A DNA stretch of 64,000 bases, taken from Roseovarius salincola. GTDB taxonomy: Bacteria; Pseudomonadota; Alphaproteobacteria; Rhodobacterales; Rhodobacteraceae. The DNA is taken from NCBI RefSeq assembly GCF_026891095.1, contig NZ_JAPTNL010000014.1, forward strand, positions 1-64,000, read 5' to 3'. The position numbers were made by a program, and so were the translations under genes. The notes under the pieces are model-generated. The model was not told the DNA's origin. It saw only the letters and a program-made list of their open reading frames with translations, and did no database searches. Below, piece by piece: positions 28,532-38,478 of this stretch; within the stretch, counting starts at the first letter, position 1; each line of letters opens with the position of its first letter.

Positions 28532-29419
28532 TCAGGCCGGGTGCTCGTCCTTCAGCAAGAGCACCAGCGCCAGCATGATCATCGCGACCCCCAGAAGGAT
28601 CATGGCGGGCGGCACGCCATGGCCCAGCGCCGCCTCCCAGCAGATCACCCAGACCGGCGTGAGGTAGGTATAGGCCATCACCTTGGCGCTTGGCAGGCGC
28701 AGCGACGCGTATTGCAACAGCACGAAGGTCATCGCCGTCGCAGCCAGCGAGACATAGACCAGCGTGATCCAGACGATCGGCGGCAGGCTGGCCCAGTCGG
28801 TCGCGCGCAGCGCATCCCAGCCCGCGAGCGTCACCAGAAGGGCCGCGCCGATCATCGCGCCGAAGGAAAACACCACCGGCGGTTCGCCCCGGTTCAGGCG
28901 GCGCACCATGGGCGTATAGAAGGCATGTGCGACGCAGCCCCAGAAATAGATCATCTCGCCGCGGCCGATCTCGAAGGCCATGAGCGTCGAAACGTCGGCG
29001 TCGAAGATCACCCAGAGCGCGCCGCCCGCGCCAACGCCAAGCGCCAGCGCCATGCGGCGGGTCATCACCTGGCGCAGCAGCAGGTAGCCGAACAGGCCTG
29101 CCACCAGCGGGGTGAGCGTGAATACCGCCGCCGCCGAGACCGGCGCGGCGGTCTTGAGCCCTTCGAACATCAGCACGAAGTAAAGCCCCATCGCCCCGCC
29201 GAGCACGAGATAGCGCCAGGGCGCGCGAAAGGCGCGGCGTTCAAGCCCGTGGGTCACATGGGCGGCAATCCCGACGATCACCGCCGCGATCATGAAGCGC
29301 ACCGCATTCAGCGCCGTGGGCGCGATATCGCCCGCCGCCATCGCGCCCAGCGCGAAGGAGCCCGCGATGAGACCGGAAAAGGCCAGCATCGCCAGGTGGC
29401 CGCGCAGGGCCTGGCTCAT
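28532..29419 (-). CDS. EamA/DMT-family transporter
   Basis: A 295-residue, about ten-helix membrane protein made of two EamA repeats; GLIAGSFALGAMAAGDIAPTALN starts the first. The family exports metabolites and amino acids; the substrate cannot be read from sequence. Its ATG overlaps the LysR gene stop by 4 bp, so the regulator is translated first and the exporter is coupled to it. Confidence 0.85.
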   Translation of the reverse strand: MSQALRGHLAMLAFSGLIAGSFALGAMAAGDIAPTALNAVRFMIAAVIVGIAAHVTHGLERRAFRAPWRYLVLGGAMGLYFVLMFEGLKTAAPVSAAAVFTLTPLVAGLFGYLLLRQVMTRRMALALGVGAGGALWVIFDADVSTLMAFEIGRGEMIYFWGCVAHAFYTPMVRRLNRGEPPVVFSFGAMIGAALLVTLAGWDALRATDWASLPPIVWITLVYVSLAATAMTFVLLQYASLRLPSAKVMAYTYLTPVWVICWEAALGHGVPPAMILLGVAMIMLALVLLLKDEHPA

Positions 29420-30297
29420 GTGTCGTCCCAGTCCTTTGAGCGATCCTTGAGGAAATTCAGGAAAGCCTGGACCTTGGTGGTGCGGTGCAGGTCCATGTGG
29501 GTGACAAGCCAGAGCGGTGCCTCCCAGTCCTCGCGCGGAGAGACCACCTCGGTCAGGTCGCCGCTCTCGCGTGCCTGAAGCCGCGACATGAAGCCGATCC
29601 CGGCACCTTCCTGAATGGCGCGGCGCTGCGCATGGACATCGCCGCTGCGGAATCGGATATGCGCGGCGGGGATCGTATCACGCAGCCAGCGAAAGAAAGG
29701 CGCGCGGGAATTGGCATCGTCGGCGCCGACGAAGTAATGGTCGGGCAGCTCGGCTTCGGAGGCGGGCAGGCCGTGGCGCGCGATATAGGTCTGGCTGGCG
29801 AACAGGGTGATCTTCTGCTTGAAGAAGGGCTGCACCACGTTGTCGGGCTGATCGGGGACGGACCCGGCGCGGATCGCCACATGGGCCTCGCCATATTCCA
29901 GCCGGAAGAGGCGGTCGCCGGTCAGGTAGCGCACCACGAGGTCGGGGTAATCGGCCTGGAACTCGGCCAGCACCGGCACGAGAAGATGGCTGAGGCCGCC
30001 CAGCGACGTGACCACCAGCTCGCCCGAGACATCGTTGCCCCGCCCCTTTATGCGGCCCGAAAGCTGCGCGAACTGATCGTCGGTGGCCTGTGCGACGCGC
30101 AACAGGTCCTCGCCCGCCTCGGTCGGGGTGTAGCCGCGCGCGTGGCGCTGAAAGAGCTTGACCCCGAGCCGCCCTTCGAGCGCGTCGATGTGGCGGATGA
30201 CGGTGGCGTGATGCACGCCCAGAACCTCGGCGGCGCCGCTGACCGTGCCGATGCGGGCCACGTTATAGGCGGTGCGGATTTCGTCCCAGTTATCCAT
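29416..30297 (-). CDS. LysR-family transcriptional regulator
   Basis: A 293-residue regulator with the N-terminal helix-turn-helix VSGAAEVLGVHHATVIRHIDALE and a substrate-binding effector half (ELVVTSLGGLSHLLVPVLAEF). It is divergent from azoR across 128 bp and overlaps the downstream EamA gene by 4 bp. The arrangement suggests it controls azoR, the exporter, or both. The effector is unknown. Confidence 0.86.
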   Translation of the reverse strand: MDNWDEIRTAYNVARIGTVSGAAEVLGVHHATVIRHIDALEGRLGVKLFQRHARGYTPTEAGEDLLRVAQATDDQFAQLSGRIKGRGNDVSGELVVTSLGGLSHLLVPVLAEFQADYPDLVVRYLTGDRLFRLEYGEAHVAIRAGSVPDQPDNVVQPFFKQKITLFASQTYIARHGLPASEAELPDHYFVGADDANSRAPFFRWLRDTIPAAHIRFRSGDVHAQRRAIQEGAGIGFMSRLQARESGDLTEVVSPREDWEAPLWLVTHMDLHRTTKVQAFLNFLKDRSKDWDDT

Positions 30298-30425
30298 TTT
30301 TCTGACCCGGCGGCTTTCTGTGCGTTTATCAACAGTTTCTGTTTCTCACGAAAGGTTGCGTTTGAAAAGGCATAGGCCGATTTAATCCGCAAGCAGATTG
30401 AAACCCCCGATACCGGAGACGCCCC

Positions 30426-31016
30426 ATGTCACAGACCATTCTTCGACTCGATGCCTCGGCCCGCCGCGAGGGGTCGATCACCCGCGATCTGAGCGGGCGG
30501 ATCGTCGCCCGCTGGCCGGATGCGACAGTGATCCGCCGCGATCTGGCCGACACCCCGGTGCCGCAGCTGAGCGAGGACTGGATCAATGCCAATACCACCG
30601 ACCCCGACGCCCGCAGCACGGCCCAGAAAGAGATACTGGCGTTGTCGGATGATCTGATCGCGGAGTTGCAGGCCGCCGATACCATCGTGATCGGCCTGCC
30701 GGTCTATAACTTCGCCCCGCCCGCCGCGCTGAAGGCCTGGATCGACCATGTCTGCCGCGCCGGTGTCACCTTCCGCTATACCGAGGCCGGCCCCGAGGGC
30801 CTTCTGGGCCGCAAGCGTGTGATCCTGGCGATGGCGTCAGGCGGGACCGGGGCCGGGTCGCAGATCGACTATGCCAGCACCTACATGCGCCATATCCTCG
30901 GCTTTGTCGGGCTTGATGACGTGACGCTTGTGGCTGCCGATCAACTGGCGCTGGATTCCGCCGCCAGCCTTGAAAAGGCCGCAGGGCAGATCGAGGCGCT
31001 TGAAAAGGCGGCCTGA
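30426..31016 (+). CDS. azoR: FMN-dependent NADH-azoreductase/quinone reductase
   Basis: A 196-residue flavodoxin-fold enzyme reducing quinones and azo compounds with two electrons. The N-terminus TILRLDASARREGSITR is the phosphate-binding loop of FMN, VYNFAPPAALKAWIDHVCRAG is the AzoR signature, and ASGG follows. The likely role is protection from quinone or electrophile stress. Transcribed away from the LysR gene. Confidence 0.92.
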   Translation: MSQTILRLDASARREGSITRDLSGRIVARWPDATVIRRDLADTPVPQLSEDWINANTTDPDARSTAQKEILALSDDLIAELQAADTIVIGLPVYNFAPPAALKAWIDHVCRAGVTFRYTEAGPEGLLGRKRVILAMASGGTGAGSQIDYASTYMRHILGFVGLDDVTLVAADQLALDSAASLEKAAGQIEALEKAA

Positions 31017-31030
31017 CGGCGTTCCTGCCA

Positions 31031-31060
31031 GGTGGGGTCGCGGTTACGCAGGACCCCACC
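31031..31060 (+). terminator. hairpin downstream of azoR
   Basis: A perfect 9-bp stem ggtggggtc/gaccccacc with a 12-nt loop, then a second 5-bp stem (ggccg-tcgtg-cggcc, 31061-31075). No T tract follows, so it is a probable weak terminator. Further on, the leader of ffh holds two more stems (31148-31170 and 31196-31225). Confidence 0.55.
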
Positions 31061-31292
31061 GGCCGTCGTGCGGCCAACGCCCTGACAGACCATATAACGC
31101 TCTCATATTGACTCCGTCGCGCGCGCGCAGTAATTGGCGCGGATATTCCGGAAGTCCGTCAAGCTTCCGGTCCCATGGCCTCAGGCCGGGATCGCCCCCC
31201 GTCAGCGAGTTTCGCCCACGGGGGAGATTGGCATATGGGCCGGCTCTTCTTATCTGAAGGGCCAGAACGCAACGGGCGAAGGAGCGCTTGAG

Positions 31293-32795
31293 ATGTTTGA
31301 AAATCTGTCCGAACGCCTCTCGGGTGTGCTCGATCGCCTGACCCGGCAGGGCGCGCTGAGCGAGGATGATGTCAAGACCGCCCTGCGCGAGGTGCGTGTG
31401 GCCCTGCTGGAGGCCGATGTCTCGCTGCCGGTGGCGCGCGAATTCATCAAGAAGGTGCAGGATCAGGCGACCGGCCAGTCGGTGACGAAATCGGTCACGC
31501 CCGGTCAGCAGGTGGTCAAGATCGTGCATGACGCGCTGGTCGACACCCTGACAGGCGATGAAGATCCCGGCGCCCTGAAGATCGACAATCCGCCCGCGCC
31601 GATCCTGATGGTCGGCTTGCAGGGTTCGGGCAAGACCACCACCACCGCCAAGCTGGCCAAGCGCCTCAAGGAGCGCGACGGCAAGCGGGTGCTGATGGCC
31701 TCGTTGGACGTGAACCGCCCCGCCGCCATGGAACAGCTTGAGATCCTGGGCAGGCAGATCGGGGTGGATACCCTGCCCATCGTCAAGGGCGAGGACCCGG
31801 TCGCCATCGCGAAACGCGCCAAGACGCAAGCCGGGCTTGGCGGCTATGACGTCTACATGCTGGACACCGCCGGGCGGCTGCATATCGACCAGGAGCTGAT
31901 CGCCCAGGCCGCCGCCGTGCGTGACGTGGCCAACCCGCGCGAAACCCTGCTGGTGGTCGATGGTCTGACCGGCCAGGACGCGGTGAACGTGGCCGAGGAA
32001 TTCGACGACAAGATCGGCGTTTCGGGCGTGGTGCTGACGCGGATGGATGGTGACGGGCGCGGCGGCGCGGCCCTGTCGATGCGCGCGGTCACAGGCAAGC
32101 CGATCCGCTTTGTCGGCCTTGGCGAGAAGATGGACGCGCTCGAGACCTTCGAGCCCGAACGCATCGCCGGGCGCATCCTTGGCATGGGCGACATCGTCAG
32201 CCTCGTGGAAAAGGCGCAGGAAACCATCGAGGCCGAACAGGCCGAACGCATGATGAAGCGCTTCCAGAAGGGTCAGTTCAACATGAACGACCTGAAGATG
32301 CAGCTTGAGCAGATGCAGAAGATGGGCGGCATGGAAGGCGTGATGGGCATGATGCCCGGCATGGGCAAGATGGCCAAGCAGATGGAAACCGCCGGGATCG
32401 ACGACAAGGTGCTGGCCCGCCAGATCGCGCTGATCCAGTCGATGACCAAGAAGGAACGCGCCAACCCCAAGCTGTTGCAGGCCAGCCGCAAGAAGCGGAT
32501 CGCCAAGGGCGCGGGACTGGAAGTGTCCGAACTCAACAAGCTTCTGAAGATGCAGCGCCAGATGGGCGACATGATGAAGAAGATGGGCAAGATGGGCAAA
32601 GGCGGCATGCTGAAACAGGCCATGAAGGGCATGTTCGGCAAGGATGGCATGCCCGACATGAACGATCCCAAGGCGATGGAAGAGGCCGCCAGGGCCATGG
32701 GTGGCAAGCTGCCAGGCGGCATGGGCGGCATGGGCGGCCTTGGTGGTGGCGGCGGTCTGCCGCCCGGTCTCAGCGGTTTTGGCAAGAAGAAGTGA
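31293..32795 (+). CDS. ffh: signal recognition particle protein Ffh
   Basis: A 500-residue SRP GTPase that binds signal sequences on the ribosome and delivers them to FtsY. The start at MFENLSERLS has a GAAGGAG box. The N domain is followed by the G domain (P-loop GLQGSGKTT at 108-116, then LDTAGRLHID, LTRMDGDGRGG). The M domain is Met-rich (for example MMKRFQKGQFNMNDLKMQ) and ends in a Gly-rich tail. First gene of a plus-strand run towards rpsP and rimM. Confidence 0.97.
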   Translation: MFENLSERLSGVLDRLTRQGALSEDDVKTALREVRVALLEADVSLPVAREFIKKVQDQATGQSVTKSVTPGQQVVKIVHDALVDTLTGDEDPGALKIDNPPAPILMVGLQGSGKTTTTAKLAKRLKERDGKRVLMASLDVNRPAAMEQLEILGRQIGVDTLPIVKGEDPVAIAKRAKTQAGLGGYDVYMLDTAGRLHIDQELIAQAAAVRDVANPRETLLVVDGLTGQDAVNVAEEFDDKIGVSGVVLTRMDGDGRGGAALSMRAVTGKPIRFVGLGEKMDALETFEPERIAGRILGMGDIVSLVEKAQETIEAEQAERMMKRFQKGQFNMNDLKMQLEQMQKMGGMEGVMGMMPGMGKMAKQMETAGIDDKVLARQIALIQSMTKKERANPKLLQASRKKRIAKGAGLEVSELNKLLKMQRQMGDMMKKMGKMGKGGMLKQAMKGMFGKDGMPDMNDPKAMEEAARAMGGKLPGGMGGMGGLGGGGGLPPGLSGFGKKK

Positions 32796-32881
32796 CCTGA
32801 TGCAGCGTTTTGACCAGTACCGGGGCACAGGCCCCTTTGCGTATCGCGCCCCTTTCCGCCTCGTCGGGGAGGGTTGCTGAC

Positions 32882-33487
32882 ATGCCCACCCGGCACATAC
32901 CGACGCTGGAGACCCGCCGCCTTGTGCTGCGCGGCCCCGAGCCCGAGGACTACCCCGATTTCAAGGCGACCTTCAGCTCGTATCGCTCGCGCTTCATGGG
33001 CGGGCCGCTCAACCGCTACGAAAGCTGGATGCTCTATGCTGCCGAAATCGGCCATTGGAACATCCGCGGCTATGGCATGTGGATGATCCACGACAAGGAA
33101 ACCGACGAGACCTTCGGCATGGCCGGTGGCTGGTTTCCCGCCGGCTGGCCCGAGCAGGAGATCGCCTGGATCATCTGGCCCGAAAAGGCCGGTCACGGTT
33201 ACGCATTGGAGGCGACCCACGCGGCGCGGGGCTATTTCTACCGGGAGCTCGGCTGGGACGGGGCGGTCAGCTATATCGACCCCAAGAACCTCGACTCGAT
33301 CCGGCTGGCCGAACGGCTGGGCGCCACAAAGGACCACGATGCCGCCACCATCGACGGAAATGACGCGGTTTATCGCCACCCCTCGCCCGAGACCCTGAAA
33401 TCGGGTCAGTTGGCCGACGGAATCGAGATGGAGATCAACCATTACTGCGACCCGCTTTTCCAACCGAAAGGGTTTCCCCTTGACTGA
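32882..33487 (+). CDS. GNAT-family N-acetyltransferase (RimJ/RimL type)
   Basis: A 201-residue acetyltransferase of the Acetyltransf_3 type: TLETRRLVLRGPEPEDYPDF at the start, then the acetyl-CoA strand EIAWIIWPEKAGHGYALEA and SIRLAERLGATKD near the end. The start was placed at MPTRHIPTLE; the longer frame carries no conserved-looking sequence. It lies between ffh and chorismate mutase, overlapping the latter. The substrate (a protein N-terminus or small amine) is unknown. Confidence 0.85.
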   Translation: MPTRHIPTLETRRLVLRGPEPEDYPDFKATFSSYRSRFMGGPLNRYESWMLYAAEIGHWNIRGYGMWMIHDKETDETFGMAGGWFPAGWPEQEIAWIIWPEKAGHGYALEATHAARGYFYRELGWDGAVSYIDPKNLDSIRLAERLGATKDHDAATIDGNDAVYRHPSPETLKSGQLADGIEMEINHYCDPLFQPKGFPLD

Positions 33488-33779
33488 TGACGCCACCGCC
33501 CGCGCCGCCGCCCTTCTGAAGGACCACCGCGACAGCATCGACCGGCTGGACGCGATCCTTGTCTATACGCTGGGCGAACGGTTCAAGCGCACTCAGGCGG
33601 TGGGCCGGCTCAAGGCCGATCACGACCTTCCCGCGTCCGATCCCGCCCGCGAGGCGCAGCAGATCGCACGGCTTGAAGACCTAGCGACCCGGGCCGATCT
33701 GGACCCGGAATTCGCCAAGAAGTTCCTGAACTTCATCATCGCCGAAGTCATTCGGCACCACCAGAAACACCAGTCGTAA
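33480..33779 (+). CDS. chorismate mutase (AroQ type)
   Basis: A 99-residue monofunctional AroQ-type helical enzyme converting chorismate to prephenate for Phe and Tyr synthesis. It starts at a TTG overlapping the last codons of the GNAT gene, with AAAGGG upstream. [29 protein letters not shown] and a helical tail ([17 protein letters not shown]) match the ffh-linked chorismate mutases of Rhodobacterales. Translation is presumably coupled to the preceding gene. Confidence 0.9.
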   Translation: MTDDATARAAALLKDHRDSIDRLDAILVYTLGERFKRTQAVGRLKADHDLPASDPAREAQQIARLEDLATRADLDPEFAKKFLNFIIAEVIRHHQKHQS

Positions 33780-33831
33780 GGTGCAAGGTCAAGCGCACCG
33801 AACCCAAGCCATTCCAAAAGGAGATACACCA

Positions 33832-34224
33832 ATGGCCATGAAAATCCGTCTCGCCCGTGGCGGCAGCAAGAAACGCCCCCATTACAGCATCGTCGCCGCC
33901 GACAGCCGCATGCCGCGCGATGGCCGCTTCATCGAGAAGCTGGGCACCTACAACCCGCTTCTGCCCAAGGACAGCGAAGACCGCGTCCGCATGAAAATGG
34001 AGCGCGTGCAGTACTGGCTGGACCAGGGCGCGCAGCCGTCGGACCGGATCGCGCGGATGCTGGAAGCCGCAGGCGTGCTGGCCAAAAAGGAACGCGCGAA
34101 CCCCAAGAAGGGCGCGCCGGGTGCCAAGGCCAAGGAACGCGCCGAGGAGAAGGCCGCCAAGGCCGCCGAGGCTGCTGCCCCCGCCGAGGAAGCACCCGCA
34201 GAAGAGGCCGCCAGCGAGGAATAA
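33832..34224 (+). CDS. rpsP: 30S ribosomal protein S16
   Basis: A 130-residue ribosomal protein. The core of about 80 residues ([43 protein letters not shown]) is typical S16. A C-terminal extension of about 45 Ala/Lys/Glu residues is characteristic of alphaproteobacteria. The start has an AAAAGGAGA box. Confidence 0.97.
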   Translation: MAMKIRLARGGSKKRPHYSIVAADSRMPRDGRFIEKLGTYNPLLPKDSEDRVRMKMERVQYWLDQGAQPSDRIARMLEAAGVLAKKERANPKKGAPGAKAKERAEEKAAKAAEAAAPAEEAPAEEAASEE

Positions 34225-34245
34225 GCTGGCAAAGGGGAATCGGGC

Positions 34246-34875
34246 ATGTCGCGTTTCACCCCGGATTTTCAGGCCGGGCTGATCGACCTGATGCGGTGGC
34301 GGCGCGATGTGCGCCGCTTCCGCACCGACCCGGTGGACGAGGCGGTGCTGCGCGCCTGCCTCGACACGTTCCTGTTGTCCCCTTCAGTCGGGCTGAGCGA
34401 GCCCTGGCGCGTTGTCCGGGTCGAAAGCCTTGCGGCGCGCAAGGCGGCGCTGGACAATTACAGCGCCGCCAATGACGCCGCCCTTGCGGGTTACGACGGC
34501 GAACGCGCGCAGCTTTACAGCCGCATGAAACTGTCGGGCATGACCGACGCGCCGGTGCAACTGGCGGTGTTCTGCGACGAAGGCACCGACAAGGGCGCGG
34601 GGCTGGGTGCGGGAACCATGCCCGAGATGCGCCGCTATTCGGTGGTGGGCGCGATCACCCATTTCTGGCTGATGGCGCGCAGCTATGGGCTGGGCGTTGG
34701 CTGGGTGTCGATTCTCGATCCCGACCAACTGGCGCGCGACCTTCGGGTGCCCGGGGGCTGGGCGCTGGTGGGGTATCTCTGCGTCGGCTGGCCCGAAGCC
34801 GTGAGCGAGACCCCGGAACTCGAGCGCGCCGGCTGGGAAGACCGGCGCGGCCATCTGCCCACCGAGGTCAGATAG
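34246..34875 (+). CDS. bluB: 5,6-dimethylbenzimidazole synthase BluB
   Basis: A 209-residue nitroreductase-fold enzyme that cannibalises FMNH2 with O2 to make 5,6-dimethylbenzimidazole, the lower ligand of cobalamin. The N-terminal RRDVRRFRTDPV and FLLSPSVGLSEPWR are family signatures, and GLGVGWVSILDPD is in the C-terminal half. It lies between rpsP and rimM, an unusual place; no other cobalamin gene or B12 riboswitch was seen in the window. Confidence 0.9.
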   Translation: MSRFTPDFQAGLIDLMRWRRDVRRFRTDPVDEAVLRACLDTFLLSPSVGLSEPWRVVRVESLAARKAALDNYSAANDAALAGYDGERAQLYSRMKLSGMTDAPVQLAVFCDEGTDKGAGLGAGTMPEMRRYSVVGAITHFWLMARSYGLGVGWVSILDPDQLARDLRVPGGWALVGYLCVGWPEAVSETPELERAGWEDRRGHLPTEVR

Positions 34876-34878
34876 GCC

Positions 34879-35022
34879 ATGCTGCGCCCGGTCCGCACCC
34901 TGATCCTGATGGTTGTTCTGTTCAGCGCCGGTGTGTTCTATGAACGCTACCAGCATCTTGAACGCTGCACCGAGGCGGGTGGCACGGTCAGCGACGGTCT
35001 TTGCCGGGGAGAAACGGGATGA
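34879..35022 (+). CDS. small single-pass membrane protein
   Basis: A 47-residue gene: [20 protein letters not shown] gives one membrane helix, then [10 protein letters not shown] and a short tail with two more cysteine-containing turns (C at 30 and 42). The stop overlaps the rimM start as ATGA, and it begins 3 bp after bluB. Too short for routine gene calls but well placed and hydrophobic. Function unknown; conserved Cys could form a periplasmic disulfide. Confidence 0.7.
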   Translation: MLRPVRTLILMVVLFSAGVFYERYQHLERCTEAGGTVSDGLCRGETG

Positions 35023-35531
35023 GTGACTCGCAACGCATCTGTCTTGGCGCCATCGCAGGCGCCTTTGGCGTCAAGGGCGAGCTGCGCCTGAAAAGCTTTA
35101 CCGCAGAGCCCGAGGATATCGCCGCCTATGGTCCGCTGGAAAGCGAGGATGGGGCGCTCAGCTTCGAGATCACCCTGACCGGGCAGAGCGGCAAGGGCGC
35201 GCTGATCGCGCGGCTGTCTGGCGTGAACACCAAGGAACAGGCCGATGCGCTGCGCGGAGTCCGCCTTTATGCCCCGCGCGACCGCCTGCCCGCCCTGCCC
35301 GATGACGAGTTCTACCACGCCGACCTGATCGGGCTGGAGGTGTTCGACACCGGCGGCGCGCCGCTGGGACGGGTGAAGGCGGTGCTCAATCACGGGGCGG
35401 GCGACCTGCTGGAGATCCACGCGCCGGGGATGACCGCCAGCGTTCTGATGCCCTTCACACGCGAGGCGGTGCCGACCGTCGACCTGGCCTCCGGGCGCAT
35501 CGTGGCCGACCCGCCCGAGGGGCTGTTCTGA
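35019..35531 (+). CDS. rimM: 16S rRNA processing protein RimM
   Basis: A 170-residue ribosome assembly factor that binds S19 in the 30S head. The N-terminal domain begins [21 protein letters not shown], and the PRC-barrel includes [18 protein letters not shown] and [19 protein letters not shown]. The start at MSDSQR is coupled to the 47-residue gene. In most bacteria trmD and rplS follow, but here the next gene is ccrM on the opposite strand. Confidence 0.95.
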   Translation: MSDSQRICLGAIAGAFGVKGELRLKSFTAEPEDIAAYGPLESEDGALSFEITLTGQSGKGALIARLSGVNTKEQADALRGVRLYAPRDRLPALPDDEFYHADLIGLEVFDTGGAPLGRVKAVLNHGAGDLLEIHAPGMTASVLMPFTREAVPTVDLASGRIVADPPEGLF

Positions 35532-35582
35532 ACAAGGTCGCGCAGAGCGAGCGTTCACGCAGCCATCAATCAACCCAAAAAA

Positions 35583-35640
35583 GCCCCGCCATGGAAGGCG
35601 GGGCAGAGGTAGGGTGCCCGTGATGTCAGGCCACGGGCAC
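35583..35640 (-). terminator. double hairpin between convergent rimM and ccrM
   Basis: Hairpin 1 is gccccgcc-N6-ggcggggc (35583-35604), followed on the minus strand by TTTTTT. Hairpin 2 is gtgcccgtg-N9-cacgggcac (35614-35640). The first is a textbook intrinsic terminator for ccrM, while rimM reads through both stems in the other direction. Confidence 0.88.
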
Positions 35641-35665
35641 CGGCGGTGTTCGAATGTCGTGACGA

Positions 35666-36872
<1,207 letters not shown>

Positions 36873-36874
<2 letters not shown>

Positions 36875-37508
36875 AGTCACTTATTGATTTTGCTTGATAC
36901 AAGATATTGTGGACGGGCTTGAAGGAACGTCTATGGTGAGGGGTCAGCCCAATATTTTGAAGCGCCGCCCTGTGGCTTTTCGACGGGTATCCGGCGTTGG
37001 TCTCCCAGCCGTAGCCGGGAAACTGTTGCGCCAAATCCCACATCACCCGGTCGCGGGTGATTTTCGCCACGATCGAAGCCGCCGCGATGGAGAGTGATTT
37101 GCCGTCGCCCTTGATCACCGCCTGCGCCGGAACCGTCAGCCCGCGCGGGATCATGTTGCCGTCGATCAGCGCGAGATCGGGCGCGATGGACAGGCCCGCG
37201 ATGGCGCGCTCCATCGCAAGATGGCTGGCGCGAAGGATGTTGATCATGTCGATCTCTTCGACGCTGGCATGGGCGATCGACACTTCGGCCATCGCGAAGA
37301 TGGCCTCATGCAGTTCGGCGCGGCGTTTGGCGGTGAGGCGCTTGGAATCGTCCAGCCCCTCGGGGAGGCGCGCGGGGTCGAGCACCACAGCCGCCGCCGT
37401 GACCGGACCGGCAAGGGGGCCGCGCCCGACCTCGTCAACACCCGCGATGCGGCGCGCGCCGCCAGCCTGCGCGGCGATTTCGAGAGAGAAGTCGGGACCG
37501 GTATTCAT
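36873..37508 (-). CDS. rnhB: ribonuclease HII
   Basis: A 211-residue RNase H2 from MNTGPDFSL (a start at 37523 is also possible) that removes ribonucleotides from DNA. GVDEVGRGPLAGPV carries the first two acidic ligands (D, E), ALIDGN another, and SIAAASIVAKITRDR the signature before the fourth. C-terminal GYGWETNAGYPSKSH is typical. It lies directly upstream of ccrM, an alphaproteobacterial gene pair. Confidence 0.94.
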
Positions 37509-37541
37509 GCCGTCTGATGGCATGACGGGGCGCCGAATGCA

Positions 37542-37568
37542 AAAGGGAAGAGCCCTGCCCTTCCCTTT
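37542..37568 (-). terminator. terminator of the secreted basic protein gene
   Basis: A perfect 9-bp stem aaagggaag/cttcccttt with a 9-nt loop; on the minus strand the stem ends in CCCTTTTG. It lies about 25 bp beyond the stop of the 138-residue gene and just before the rnhB start. Confidence 0.75.
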
Positions 37569-37593
37569 CACCTGCCCGGTTCTTCTGCCTGGT

Positions 37594-38010
37594 TCAGCGA
37601 TAACCGTGACGGCGCAGGCAATGCGCGTTGTAGACCGAGCGCTGCCCGTTGGCACGCATAAGGCAGGCATTGGGCAGGGCCACGCGGCTGCCCGAAGCGC
37701 TGCGCTGCTGATAGCCTTGGTGACGCGCCTGATGATAAGGGCTCTGGACCCTGCGATGCGGAATGATCGCGGCGCGGTTCACGGGTGCGGGGCGATAGAC
37801 CCTTTTCGGGGCGTAAGAGCGCTGATTGCGGTAGACCGAGTGATTGCCGCTTTGGCGCGCATCGGCAACGGCGGCGCCGATGAGCGCCAAAGCGGCGGCA
37901 CCAACGATGATCTTGGCAGCGTCGTTATCCGCACGGGCGGGCGCCGCTGTCATGCCGGTGATCGCGATGGCAGAGGCCAGGATGGCTGCAATGAATTTGC
38001 GGTGAAGCAC
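37594..38010 (-). CDS. small exported basic protein
   Basis: A 138-residue protein with a Sec signal peptide (FIAAILASAIAITGMTAAPARA, cleaved about residue 27). The mature part is rich in Arg, Tyr, Asn and Gln with a short hydrophobic segment (IIVGAAALALIGAAVADA) and a cysteine-containing tail (NACLMRANGQRS...CLRRHGYR). The two cysteines may pair. Such basic, tyrosine-rich small periplasmic proteins are common in Rhodobacterales and mostly uncharacterised. Confidence 0.75.
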   Translation of the reverse strand: MLHRKFIAAILASAIAITGMTAAPARADNDAAKIIVGAAALALIGAAVADARQSGNHSVYRNQRSYAPKRVYRPAPVNRAAIIPHRRVQSPYHQARHQGYQQRSASGSRVALPNACLMRANGQRSVYNAHCLRRHGYR

Positions 38011-38222
38011 GGGATGTCCTTTCAGCTGTCATGGGCGCCGGTTGTTCCTTCTGTTGATCCGGCAGCGCCCGCCCCTTCATGGGACAGGCTGATACCCAAG
38101 ATTGCGCCCGCCACGAAAGAACAGGCAATAACGCCGCGCTGTTATCGGATAACGCACCCGAAACGCCCCTGACCGGTGCCTCGGATATTGAATAGCCAAG
38201 CGGTTGCGCGCATGGTCTTGGC

Positions 38223-38465
38223 ATGAAACGGAATATCATCATCCTCGCGACCGCCATGGTCATGACGCTGGGCGCCGCAGCCACAGCGCAGGCCGCCTGC
38301 TTTGCCGAATACAAGGCCAAGCGCGACAATCCGCTTGAACTGTTCTACGACGTGGCGCAGATCAGCGGCCCATGCACCAAGGCCAACGCCCGCGCCCAGC
38401 TGCAACAGATGCTGACGCGTCAGGGGCTGACCCTGCTCAAGGTGCTGTCGGTGAAGAACAACTAG
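38223..38465 (+). CDS. small exported protein
   Basis: An 80-residue protein with a signal peptide (MKRNIIILATAMVMTLG then AAATAQA, cleaved about residue 24). The mature part of about 56 residues has two cysteines (ACFAEYK and GPCTKA) that could form a disulfide around DVAQISG. Function unknown. It lies 13 bp upstream of the two-TM winged-helix-like gene, so they are probably one transcript. Confidence 0.8.
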   Translation: MKRNIIILATAMVMTLGAAATAQAACFAEYKAKRDNPLELFYDVAQISGPCTKANARAQLQQMLTRQGLTLLKVLSVKNN

Positions 38466-38478
38466 AAAGGACAGGCCC

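Noticed and set aside
31044..32828. 594-residue minus-strand open frame opposite ffh
   Set aside because: His/Leu-rich shadow of the Met-rich ffh coding sequence.
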